DNA of 64,000 nt from the NCBI RefSeq assembly GCF_009720385.1, contig NZ_WARX01000025.1, forward strand, positions 1 to 64,000, read 5' to 3'. Origin of the DNA: Catellatospora vulcania (lineage in GTDB: Bacteria; Actinomycetota; Actinomycetes; Mycobacteriales; Micromonosporaceae). Positions 23,662-31,440 of this stretch are shown one piece after another. Each line of letters begins with the position of its first letter. Within the stretch, counting starts at the first letter, position 1. The position numbers were made by a program, and so were the translations under genes. A model generated the notes under the pieces. It saw nothing but the letters and a program-made list of their open reading frames with translations. It had not been told where the DNA came from and did not search any database.

Positions 23662-24483
23662 TTAACGGCAGAGTACCGAGGTAAGGCGGCGGCTCGCCAC
23701 GTACAGGCCGACAGCCAGCATGACCAGCAGGTAGGCCACATTTCCCAGCATCGACCAGCTGAGCATCCCGGTGGTGATGCCCCGGATCAGCTCCACCGCG
23801 TGGTAGAGCGGGGTAGCCGCGATCAGGATCTCGACCGGCAGCGGGTAGTCCTGCACCGGCGAGAACGTGCCGGAGAACAGGAACAGCGCGAACTGCCCGG
23901 TGCTGATCAGGTCGAAGTCCTGCCAGCCGCGGATGAACGTGCTCACCGCCATGCCGACCGCGCCGAACGCCAGCCCCACCAGCCAGGTCGCCGGGAAGGC
24001 CAGCAGCGCCCAGCCGGGCGTGGTCAGGCCCAGCGCCACCATGACGATCAGGAACGCTCCCGTGTAGAGCGAGCCGCGGATCATCGCCCAGGTCAGCTCG
24101 CCGGTCGCGATCTCCATCGGGCGCAGCGGGGTGGCCAGCATCGCGTCGTACGTCTTGACGTACTTGAACTTGAAGAAGAAGTTGAAGGTCGTCTCGGCCA
24201 GCGCGCCGGACATCGCCGAGACCGCCAGCATGGCCGGGGCGACGAAGTTCGCGTACGGCAGCACCTCGCCGTTCTTCAGCGTCAGGTCGCCGACGAGCGC
24301 GCCGACGCCGACGCCGATGGACAGCAGGTAGAGCACCGGCTCGAAGAACCCCGAGGCGAGGACCAGCCAGTACGCGGGGCCGGAGCGCAGCGCTCCGACG
24401 TTGCGGTTGATGACCGCGCCCACCCGGGCGGGCGAGAGCCGGTTGCCGCGGGCTACCCGCGCGACGGCGTACGTGGTGACCAT
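23662..24483 (-). CDS. ABC-2 type exporter permease (second subunit)
   Basis: The 273-residue protein has about six TM helices and the ABC-2/NodJ-DrrB pattern (YWLVLASGFFEPVLYLLSIGVGVGALV, TTFNFFFKFKYVKTYDAMLATPLRPMEIATGE, ILIAATPLYHAVELIRG). The ATG follows GAGGGGA. It starts 10 nt after the first permease gene, so the two proteins probably make a heterodimer driven by the ATPase of the same operon. Confidence 0.9.
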   Translation of the reverse strand: MVTTYAVARVARGNRLSPARVGAVINRNVGALRSGPAYWLVLASGFFEPVLYLLSIGVGVGALVGDLTLKNGEVLPYANFVAPAMLAVSAMSGALAETTFNFFFKFKYVKTYDAMLATPLRPMEIATGELTWAMIRGSLYTGAFLIVMVALGLTTPGWALLAFPATWLVGLAFGAVGMAVSTFIRGWQDFDLISTGQFALFLFSGTFSPVQDYPLPVEILIAATPLYHAVELIRGITTGMLSWSMLGNVAYLLVMLAVGLYVASRRLTSVLCR

Positions 24484-24493
24484 GTTCGTCCCC

Positions 24494-25249
24494 TCAGTCC
24501 GAGAGCCGTCGGCGGAAGGCGCGCAGCGCCAGCAGGTAACCCAACCCGGCCCAGGCCAGCAGGTACGCCAGGTGCGCGGCGACGGGCCAGGGCGGCGCAA
24601 CGCCCAGCGTGGCCGCGCGGCACAGCTCGACCGCGTGCCACAGGGGCGACGCGTACGCCAGCGGCCGCAGCAGCGCGGGCAGCTGCGACACCGGGAAGAA
24701 CACCCCGGCGAACAGCGTCGACGGGATCACCAGGAACCGGAACAGCAGCGCGAAGTAGCTGTCGTTCTCGATCGTCGCCGCGAACGCCGAGGTGGGCGCC
24801 GAGACCGCGACCCCGAGCAGCGCGCACACGAACGGCGTGAACACCACCCACGGCGAGTGGATCGCCCCGAACAGCGCGCTGACCCCGAGGAACACCACCG
24901 AGGCGATGACCACCCGGAACATGATGTACAGCTGGTAGCCGGAGATCATGTCGGCGATGCGCACCGGGGTGGCCCGCATCGCGTGATAGCCGCGGACCCA
25001 CTTGAAGTCGCCCAGCACCGGGAAGGTGGACTCCCCCACCGCCATCTGGAACGCGGTCGAGGCGAGCACCCCCGGCACGATCCAGTCCAGGTAGCTGACG
25101 CCGTCGACGCCGCTGATGTGGCCGCCGACCCCGATGCCGATGCTGAGCACGAACAGCACCGGCAGGATGAACGACGAGAAGACCGAGGCCTGCCAGAGCC
25201 GCCGGTACGAGACGATCGCGCGGTTGAACACCGCGAGTGTGCCGTCCAT
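24494..25249 (-). CDS. ABC-2 type exporter permease (first subunit)
   Basis: The 251-residue protein has six predicted TM helices and the same landmarks as its neighbour (SSFILPVLFVLSIGIGVGG, ESTFPVLGDFKWVRGYHAMRATPVRIADMI, YASPLWHAVELCRA), so the two permeases are old duplicates. Its ATG overlaps the ATPase stop codon as TGATG. It is part of a DrrAB/NodIJ-like exporter; the substrate may be a lipid, drug or polysaccharide, and no nearby gene identifies it. Confidence 0.9.
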   Translation of the reverse strand: MDGTLAVFNRAIVSYRRLWQASVFSSFILPVLFVLSIGIGVGGHISGVDGVSYLDWIVPGVLASTAFQMAVGESTFPVLGDFKWVRGYHAMRATPVRIADMISGYQLYIMFRVVIASVVFLGVSALFGAIHSPWVVFTPFVCALLGVAVSAPTSAFAATIENDSYFALLFRFLVIPSTLFAGVFFPVSQLPALLRPLAYASPLWHAVELCRAATLGVAPPWPVAAHLAYLLAWAGLGYLLALRAFRRRLSD

Positions 25250-26184
25250 CAGTCGACCAGCGTCCGGCCGGTGAGGATCAGGAACACGTCCTCCAGGGTC
25301 GAGCGGCGCACCAGCACGCTGGACGGGGTGAAGCCGCGCCGGTGCACCTCGTTCACGGCCGCGTCGCCGTCGTCGCTGTAGAGCAGCAGCCGATCGGGCA
25401 GCGGGTCGAGGCGCTCCCCGATGCCCGCGAGCTTCTCCACGTACGTCGCCGGGGCGTCGTCGCCGAAGCGCAGCTCGACGACCTCGCGGGTGGAGTACGT
25501 CTCGATGAGGTGGCGCGGCGAGCCCTCGGCGACGATCTTGCCGGCGTCCATCACCACGAGCCGGTCGCACAGCTGCTCGGCTTCGTCCATGTAGTGCGTG
25601 GTCAGCACGAGCGTGACGCCCCGCTGCTTGAGCCGGAACAGCCGCTCCCACAGCAGGTGGCGGGCCTGCGGGTCGAGGCCGGTGGTGGGCTCGTCGAGCA
25701 GCACCAGGTCAGGCTCGTTGATCATGGCGCGGGCGATGGAGAGCCGGCGCTTCATGCCGCCGGACAGCGGGTCGACCGTGCTGCCGGACTTCTCCGTGAG
25801 CTGCACGAACTCCAGCAGCTCGGCGGCGCGGCGGCGGCCCTCGGCGCGCGGGATGCCGAAGTAGCGCGCATAGGTGGTCAGGTTCTCGAACACGGTGAGA
25901 TCCGGGTCGAGGTTGTCGGTCTGCGGGCACACGCCCAGCCGACCGCGGATCGCGGGCCCCTCACGCACCGGGTCCATGCCCAGAATGCGCAGCTCACCGG
26001 CGGTCGGCGTGGAGACACAGCCGATCATGCGCATGGTGGAGGATTTGCCGGCGCCGTTGGGGCCCAGGAAGCCGAACGCCTCGCCGGGCGCGACCTCCAG
26101 GTCGATGCCGTCCACCGCAGTGAAGTCGCCGAACCGCTTGACCAGTCCGCGGGCATGGATCATCGGGGGTCGTTGGTCACTCAC
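25249..26184 (-). CDS. ABC exporter ATPase (DrrA/NodI-like)
   Basis: The nucleotide-binding domain has Walker A GPNGAGKSS, Q-loop CPQTDNLDP, signature LSGGMKRRLSIARA, Walker B DLVLLDEPTTGLDP and the switch His in LTTHYMDEAEQL. The C-terminal 80 residues (EVVELRFGDDAPATYVEKLAG... STLEDVFLILTG) are the usual DrrA-type extension. It is 311 residues, normal for the family, and is the first gene of the exporter operon. Confidence 0.95.
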   Translation of the reverse strand: MSDQRPPMIHARGLVKRFGDFTAVDGIDLEVAPGEAFGFLGPNGAGKSSTMRMIGCVSTPTAGELRILGMDPVREGPAIRGRLGVCPQTDNLDPDLTVFENLTTYARYFGIPRAEGRRRAAELLEFVQLTEKSGSTVDPLSGGMKRRLSIARAMINEPDLVLLDEPTTGLDPQARHLLWERLFRLKQRGVTLVLTTHYMDEAEQLCDRLVVMDAGKIVAEGSPRHLIETYSTREVVELRFGDDAPATYVEKLAGIGERLDPLPDRLLLYSDDGDAAVNEVHRRGFTPSSVLVRRSTLEDVFLILTGRTLVD

Positions 26185-26275
26185 GCGGCGACCCTATCCC
26201 CGCCCTCCGACAAACTCGCGCCCTTTTCCCGATTTATCGATCACCATGCCTGCCACCGCGCCCACGCAACGGCGC

Positions 26276-26340
26276 AAGATCGCCGTTTCGTGTCAGAACC
26301 TGTGGTCAGACCTCACTTCTCGACACAAAACAGCGATCTT
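26276..26340 (-). repeat. Long inverted repeat A (family 1)
   Basis: Arms of 19 bp at 26276-26294 and 26322-26340 match at 17 positions around a 27-base loop. Both mismatches become G-U pairs in the minus-strand RNA, the direction of the upstream gene at 26626. The arms (AAGATCGCyGTTTy) resemble those of the repeat at 29779-29839. Confidence 0.75.
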
Positions 26341-26356
26341 CGCGGCCGCCCAAGTT

Positions 26357-26402
26357 GGAAGGGCACCTTTCACTGCGCATGGCGTTAAGAAGGTGCCCTT
26401 CC
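26357..26402. repeat. Long inverted repeat B (family 2)
   Basis: Perfect 13-bp arms (GGAAGGGCACCTT and its complement) enclose a 20-base loop. The same arms recur at 49903-49946 and, with one base changed, at 42292-42343. Confidence 0.75.
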
Positions 26403-26511
26403 TTCGCTCGCCACCGGCGCGGAAGCGCGACGGGCCCGGGAAGCTGCACCAGCTCGCCTCAGGCGGGGGCGCGGGAGCTGTGCCCAGGTCGCCTAGCGCG
26501 GGCGTGCAGGA

Positions 26512-26636
26512 GGTGCGGTCAGAGGTCGCGGGCGCGCGGGCGCACGGGAGGTGAGGTGCGGTCAGAGGTCGCTAGCGCGGGGGGTGCGGGCGCGCGGGGG
26601 GGGTGCAGGCGCGCGGGGGGTGCGGTCAGAGGTCGC
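26512..26636. repeat. Three copies of an 18-bp gene-end segment
   Basis: GGTGCGGTCAGAGGTCGC occurs at 26512, 26555 and 26619. The last copy contains the stop codon of the gene beginning at 27144. The other two look like local duplications of that gene end within G-rich sequence. Confidence 0.7.
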
Positions 26637-27144
26637 CGAGGTCGCCTCGGGCGGCGGCGATGAGCTGGTCGGTCGCGGCGACGACCGCCGGATCTTCCCC
26701 GTCCGTTCCGGCGTCGTAGCGGACGGTCCAGCTCAGGCCGTCGACGCCGGGCACCCGCCGGGCGAAGATCCAGGCGCCGCCGCCGGGCAGCTCGTGGTGC
26801 TGCGGCTGCTGCACCGAACTGGTCACCCGCAGGCGCACCTGGTGCGGCAGGTGGTGCGGATCGGCGAGCTTGAGGCGCACCGGCGTACCGTCGGCGACCA
26901 CCTCGTAGCCGGCCCGCTCCGCGACGACCTCGGCCGGGGTGACCACCAGCGCCTCGCCGTCCCAGACCGCCTTGTCGATGCGGTGCCAGCCGGTGCGCTG
27001 CTCGTCCCACCACAGCCCGAGGTTGGTCGCGACCACGGTGTCCTCGTCCATCGGGGCCCAGGCCAGCACCCGCTCGTCGGCGGCCAGCAGCGGACGGCGC
27101 TCCGCGGGCAGCGTGCGCCGCCCGCCGAACAGTGAAAACTTCAT
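26626..27144 (-). CDS. Unknown protein translationally coupled to DnaG
   Basis: The 172-residue cytosolic protein (MKFSLFGGRRTLPAERRPLLAADERVLAW) has a GGAGGG site, and its ATG overlaps the dnaG stop by one base (TGATG). The beta-rich sequence (TVVATNLGLWWDE, WHRIDKAVWDGEALVV, GYEVVADGTPVRLKLADP) recalls the PH-like folds of actinobacterial membrane-response proteins. It lacks a TM segment and any catalytic motif. Coupling to primase need not mean a replication role. Confidence 0.75.
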   Translation of the reverse strand: MKFSLFGGRRTLPAERRPLLAADERVLAWAPMDEDTVVATNLGLWWDEQRTGWHRIDKAVWDGEALVVTPAEVVAERAGYEVVADGTPVRLKLADPHHLPHQVRLRVTSSVQQPQHHELPGGGAWIFARRVPGVDGLSWTVRYDAGTDGEDPAVVAATDQLIAAARGDLGDL

Positions 27145-28988
27145 CAGAGCCCTCCGGCGGCCTTCTCCTTGAGCGCCCGGGAGTGCTGCTCCAGGGCGAC
27201 GAGCTCGGTGAAACGCGCCCGGTATTCGTCGGACTCGGTCACCGGGTTGATCCGCTGCAGCCGCGACTTGACCTCGCCGATGCGCTGGTTGAGCCCGGCG
27301 AGCTGCAGGCGGGCCAGCACGACGTGCAGGTAGCCCGAGTCCGGCTCGCCGTCGTAGCGCACCGGCTCGACGGCCAGCTCCAGGACCAGCATCTGCGCGG
27401 CCAGATCCGCGCAGGCGTCGCGCACGCTGTTGACCCAGCCGGCTCCGGCCACCCCGGCGCAGGCCCCGCCCGCGGCGGCGATCGCCATCCGGACCTCCCG
27501 GTACGGCGGGTGCGCGTAGAGGGTCTCGTCGACCGCGTCGAACACCGGCCCGGCCAGCACCGGCTGCTGGATCGCCAGCTTCAGCGCCTCCCGCTCGACC
27601 ACCAGGCGCGGGCTGTCGGGGGCGACCGCGGCGGGCCGGGGGGCGGGCACGTTCGCGCCGTCGGCGGTGCGGATCGCCGTGCGCACCTGGTCGACGTCGA
27701 CGCCGAGGTCCCCGGCGAGCTTCTGCGCGTACCCGGTGAGCAGGGAACGGTCCTTGATCTTCGCGACCATGGGGGCGGTGGTGCGCAGCGCGGCGACCCG
27801 GCCCTCGACCGTGTCCAGGTCGTAGCGGGCCAGCGTGGAGCGCAGCGCGAACGCGATCAGCGGCTCGCGCCGCGCGACCAGGTCGCGCACGGCCAGGTCG
27901 CCCCGGGCCAGGCGCAGCTCGCAGGGGTCCATGCCGTCCGGGCTGACCGCGATGAACGTCTGCCCGACGAAGCGCTGGTCGTCGCCGAACGCGCGCAGCG
28001 CCGCCTTCTGCCCCGCGGCGTCGCCGTCGAAGGTGAAAATGATCTCCCCGGCGTACGCGTCGGTGTCCAGCAGCAGCCGCCGCAGCACCCCGATGTGGTC
28101 CGCGCCGAACGAGGTGCCGCACGTCGCCACGGCCGTGGTCACCCCGGCCAGGTGGCAGGCCATCACGTCGGTGTACCCCTCGACGATCACCGCCCGGCCC
28201 TGCTTGGCGATCTCGCGCTTGGCCTGGTCGATGCCGTAGAGCACGTGCGACTTCTTGTACAGCGGCGTCTCGGGGGTGTTCAGGTACTTCGGGCCGTCGT
28301 CGTCGTCGAACAGCTTGCGCGCCCCGAAGCCGATCACGTCGCCGGAGACGTCCCGGATCGGCCACAGCAGGCGCCGGCGGAACCGGTCCACCAGGCTGCC
28401 CGAGCGGGCCTGCCGGGCCAGCCCGGCGGTCTCCATCTCGGCCGCGCTGAACCCCCGCCCGCGCAGGTGCTTGACCAGCAGATCCCACTCCACCGGGGCG
28501 AACCCGCAGCCGTAGCGCTGCGCCGCGTCCCGGTCGAAGCCCCGCTCGGCGAGGAACTCCCGGGCCGCCCGCGCCCCCGGCGTGAGCAACTGCTCGGCGT
28601 AGAACTCCTGGGCCGCGGCATGCGCGGCGACCAGGCGCTGACGCTGGCCGTGCTGCGGGCGCTCGACCGCCGGGCCGCCCTCGATCCGGCGCAGCTGGAT
28701 GCCCGCCCGGTCGGCGAGGCGCTCCACGGATTCGATGAAGCTCAGGTGATCGATCTTCTGGACGAAGTTGATCACGTCGCCGCCCTCGCCGCAACCGTGG
28801 CAGAACCACACGTTGCGGGCCTGGGAGACGGTGAACGACGGGGTCTTCTCGTCGTGGAACGGGCACAGGCCCTTCAGGTTGCCGCCGCCCGCGTTCTTCA
28901 GGGTGACCTGCTCACCGGCCACGTCCACGATCGAGCTGCGCTCGCGTACGAGCGCGATGTCCTCATCACGGATCCGACCCCCGGCCAT
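27144..28988 (-). CDS. dnaG: DNA primase
   Basis: The 614-residue protein has an N-terminal CHC2 zinc ribbon (CPFHDEKTPSFTV...NVWFCHGCGEGGD), the primase core with DPPF-like YGIDQAKREIAK, and a TOPRIM domain with EGYTDVMACH and the metal-binding FTFDGDAAG. A C-terminal helical part for DnaB binding follows from about residue 440. It makes RNA primers at the replication fork. ATG at 28988 is the likely start, with ATG at 28997 also possible. A membrane-protein gene is divergent, its GTG 55 bp away. Confidence 0.97.
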   Translation of the reverse strand: MAGGRIRDEDIALVRERSSIVDVAGEQVTLKNAGGGNLKGLCPFHDEKTPSFTVSQARNVWFCHGCGEGGDVINFVQKIDHLSFIESVERLADRAGIQLRRIEGGPAVERPQHGQRQRLVAAHAAAQEFYAEQLLTPGARAAREFLAERGFDRDAAQRYGCGFAPVEWDLLVKHLRGRGFSAAEMETAGLARQARSGSLVDRFRRRLLWPIRDVSGDVIGFGARKLFDDDDGPKYLNTPETPLYKKSHVLYGIDQAKREIAKQGRAVIVEGYTDVMACHLAGVTTAVATCGTSFGADHIGVLRRLLLDTDAYAGEIIFTFDGDAAGQKAALRAFGDDQRFVGQTFIAVSPDGMDPCELRLARGDLAVRDLVARREPLIAFALRSTLARYDLDTVEGRVAALRTTAPMVAKIKDRSLLTGYAQKLAGDLGVDVDQVRTAIRTADGANVPAPRPAAVAPDSPRLVVEREALKLAIQQPVLAGPVFDAVDETLYAHPPYREVRMAIAAAGGACAGVAGAGWVNSVRDACADLAAQMLVLELAVEPVRYDGEPDSGYLHVVLARLQLAGLNQRIGEVKSRLQRINPVTESDEYRARFTELVALEQHSRALKEKAAGGL

Positions 28989-29043
28989 GCGGTACATCCT
29001 GCCAGGGGACGCCACGCGGGCGCACAGCCGATACCGTGCGATC

Positions 29044-29769
29044 GTGGCCCTTCCCACTCCCGCACCCGACGCCGCCCGCCGCGCCGCCGACGACATCGAG
29101 CTCACCGTCGCGCTCGCCGAGTACACCAAGATCCTCGAAATGCGCCGGGCGGTCAGCGACCAGGCCCACAACCGGTACAACTTCTTCCTGGTCATCGCCA
29201 CCGCCGTGGCCGCGGTCTCAGCCGGCCTGCTCGGCAGCAACATCGACGACAACGTGAAGGTCGGCGCCGTGGCGACGCTCGGCACGCTGGTGCTGCTGAT
29301 GGGCCCGGCCGTGTTCGCCCGCCAGCTGCGCTACACCGGCGCCTCCCAGCGCTACGGCCTCGCTGAGCAGACGCTGCGCACCTACCTGCTCCGCCGCGCC
29401 CCGGACCTGGTCCGATTCGTCCTGTTGCCCACCCTCGACGACGCCGGACTCTTCCCGCCCCCGGCTAGCCCTCGCCGCCGGCGGCTGCGTGACGCGGTCG
29501 GCCTGGCCGCGACCATCGGCCTGGTCAACAGCGCCCTGTTCGCGATGGGTGGCGGCCTGCTCGCAGCCGCCGCGCGGCTGCCCGGCTGGGCGGTCATCGC
29601 ACTCGCCCTCGCGCTGTTCGCCGCCGCCGCAGCGGGCCACTTCTGGTGGATCGGCCGCACCGCCCGCACCAACGCTGCCGAAAACCGGAAGCTCCTGGCC
29701 GCCCGTGCCCTCGCCAACCCGTCTATCCCGGATATACCGGACCAGCTCGCGCCGGATCAGGCTCCGTAG
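29044..29769 (+). CDS. Four-TM membrane protein, unknown
   Basis: The 241-residue protein begins with a helical cytosolic part (LTVALAEYTKILEMRRAVSDQAHNRYNFF). A TM pair follows (LVIATAVAAVSAGLLG, VGAVATLGTLVLLMGPAVFA), then a cytosolic segment of about 60 residues, a second TM pair (ATIGLVNSALFAMGGGLLAAAA, WAVIALALALFAAAAAG) and a basic tail. The E-Y-x(2)-I-x-x-R helix before the first TM pair recalls SLATT/2TM effector-type proteins, but this is only a resemblance. The GTG start lies 6 nt after TACCGT, so a leaderless mRNA is likely. Confidence 0.7.
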   Translation: MALPTPAPDAARRAADDIELTVALAEYTKILEMRRAVSDQAHNRYNFFLVIATAVAAVSAGLLGSNIDDNVKVGAVATLGTLVLLMGPAVFARQLRYTGASQRYGLAEQTLRTYLLRRAPDLVRFVLLPTLDDAGLFPPPASPRRRRLRDAVGLAATIGLVNSALFAMGGGLLAAAARLPGWAVIALALALFAAAAAGHFWWIGRTARTNAAENRKLLAARALANPSIPDIPDQLAPDQAP

Positions 29770-29778
29770 CACCGCGAA

Positions 29779-29839
29779 GATCGCTGTTTCAGGTCAGAAG
29801 ATGCGGTCCGACCGCAGATTCCGACCCGAAACAGCGATC
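29779..29839. repeat. Long inverted repeat C (family 1)
   Basis: Arms of 21 bp (29779-29799 and 29819-29839) match at 19 positions, with a further inner stem TGCGGT/ACCGCA. The mismatches pair as G-U only in the minus-strand RNA, that is the dgt transcript. The outer arms share GATCGCTGTTTC with repeat A. It probably ends both convergent transcripts. Confidence 0.8.
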
Positions 29840-29932
29840 ATGAGCGCCTCAGCGGGCGGCGCGACGCCGAACGGGGCGTCGGCGGTCAGGCAGCGCCGGT
29901 GGCCGGGCAGCACGGTCAGGTGCCGGTTGTCA

Positions 29933-29986
29933 GGTGGCGGCGACCAGGTGGCGTGGTCAGGTGGCGGTGACCAGGTGGCGTGGTCA
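29933..29986. repeat. 27-bp tandem repeat downstream of dgt
   Basis: Two adjacent 27-bp units differing at one base, followed by a degenerate third part, lie just behind the dgt stop. The unit is built from GGTGGCG and GGTCA words. Copy number may vary between strains. Confidence 0.8.
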
Positions 29987-29997
29987 GGTGGTGGCGG

Positions 29998-31215
29998 TCA
30001 GGCGGTGGGGGCGGTCAGGTGCTGGTGCCAGGCCTGGGCGGCAGTGTCGGTGAGGGAGGCGACCTGGTCGACGACGACGCGGCAGCGGGCCGTGTCGTCG
30101 GCGGCCTCCCGCCACAGCGGGGCGAAGACCGGGTCCAGCTCGTCGGGGGCGCGGTCGGCGAGCAGCCGGATCAGGTCGCGCAGGATCTGGCGCTGCTGGT
30201 CGTACCAGGGCTCCATACCGCGGCGGCGCATCACGTACCGCAGGGCGATGCCCTTGAGCAGGGCGCAGCGGATGCGGGCGGTCGCCGGCACGATCAGGTC
30301 GGCGTCGTAACGGCGCAGCGTGCCGTCGCCGTACTTGTCCCGGGTGGCGTCGACCGCGGCGGCCACGAACCGTCCGGTCAGGACGCTGGTGCAGCGCTTG
30401 AGCGCCAGCTGCGCCTTGAACGAGCCGTCGTACCCGGCCAGCGGCGCGACCACGGGATCGGCCAGCAGCTCGATCAGGGCCTCGTGCAGGAGTGCCGGAG
30501 ACTCGGACGAGTACACCTGTGCCACGTCCGCGCACAGCGCGGCCCGCTCGTCGGCGTCCAGCAGCAGCGGCTGCAGCTCGATGAAGCCGGAGTAGAGGCC
30601 GTCCTCCACGTCGTGCACCGAATAGGCCACGTCGTCGGACCAGTCCATGACCTGCGCCTCCAGGCAGCGCCGGTCGTCGTCGGGCGCGCCCCGGCGGATC
30701 CAGTCGAAGACGGGGCGGTCGTCGGCGTACACCCCGAACTTGCGGGTGCCCTCGCGGCGCGGCCACGGATACTTGCAGGTCGCGTCCAGCGAGGCCCGGG
30801 TGAGGTTGAGCCCCGCGCCCTCCACCTTGGCCTCCAGCCGGGTCAGCACCCGCAGCGTTTGCGCGTTGCCCTCGAACCCGCCCCAGGCCCGGCTGACCTC
30901 GTCGAGCGCATCCTCACCGTTGTGCCCGAACGGCGGATGCCCCAGGTCATGGGCCAGCCCGGCGACGTCGACGACGTCCGGGTCGCAGCCCAGCCGGGCG
31001 CCCATCTCGCGGGCGATCTGCGCCACCTCGATCGAGTGCGTCAGCCGCGTACGCAGGAAGTCGCCGCTGCCCGCGGTGTGCACCTGGGTCTTGGCGGCCA
31101 GCCGCCGGAACCCGGCCGAGTGCAGCACCCGCGCCCGGTCGCGCTCGTAGGGGCTGCGACCGAAACCCGTGTCCTTCGAAGGCTCGGGGATGAACCGCTC
31201 GCTGGGATCGACCAT
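29998..31215 (-). CDS. dgt: dGTP triphosphohydrolase-like HD protein
   Basis: The 405-residue protein has the Dgt opening (SPYERDRARVLHSAGFRRLAAKTQVH... RTRLTHSIEVAQIAREMG) and the HD motif (VDVAGLAHDLGHPPFGHNGEDAL). Metal ligands H...HD...D (DWSDDVAYSVHD) are in place. The family cuts dNTPs to nucleoside and triphosphate. The ATG at 31215 lies 6 nt after TAGTCT, a likely leaderless start. In many actinobacteria dgt lies next to dnaG; here a membrane-protein gene and repeats separate them. Confidence 0.95.
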   Translation of the reverse strand: MVDPSERFIPEPSKDTGFGRSPYERDRARVLHSAGFRRLAAKTQVHTAGSGDFLRTRLTHSIEVAQIAREMGARLGCDPDVVDVAGLAHDLGHPPFGHNGEDALDEVSRAWGGFEGNAQTLRVLTRLEAKVEGAGLNLTRASLDATCKYPWPRREGTRKFGVYADDRPVFDWIRRGAPDDDRRCLEAQVMDWSDDVAYSVHDVEDGLYSGFIELQPLLLDADERAALCADVAQVYSSESPALLHEALIELLADPVVAPLAGYDGSFKAQLALKRCTSVLTGRFVAAAVDATRDKYGDGTLRRYDADLIVPATARIRCALLKGIALRYVMRRRGMEPWYDQQRQILRDLIRLLADRAPDELDPVFAPLWREAADDTARCRVVVDQVASLTDTAAQAWHQHLTAPTA

Positions 31216-31305
31216 CAACCAAGACTACTGACCGCGGTCCGCTTTATCGCGCACGCGCGGTGAACGTCAGCCGACCGGCACCCTCCACGTTGGCATCGAT
31301 GGTTA

Positions 31306-31357
31306 TTGACATTCATGTTGCGGGCACGTTAAGTGGTGAAGCAAGAGAGCGCTCTCA
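31306..31357 (+). promoter_or_regulatory. GH16 promoter with LacI/CebR-like operator
   Basis: TTGACA (31306-31311) with a weak TTAAGT -10 (31329-31334, 17-bp spacer) is followed by the palindrome AGAGAGCGCTCTCA (31344-31357). The palindrome matches the CebR-type box TGGGAGCGCTCCCA at 10 of 14 positions. Its place just behind the -10 box suits a repressor that blocks transcription. Confidence 0.6.
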
Positions 31358-31440
31358 CAACCCGTCCACGGACCAGGTCCGCCGCCCATGCCCACCCTCG
31401 GCGTGCGGGCCACCCTCTTCCCCAGGAGGAGAAAGCCCTG

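Larger units (their letters stand above)
26185..26625. other. Repeat-rich intergenic region
   Basis: About 440 bases hold two long inverted repeats (26276-26340 and 26357-26402), a G-rich low-complexity tract, and three copies of an 18-bp segment repeating the 3' end of the neighbouring gene. No gene is seen. Confidence 0.7.
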
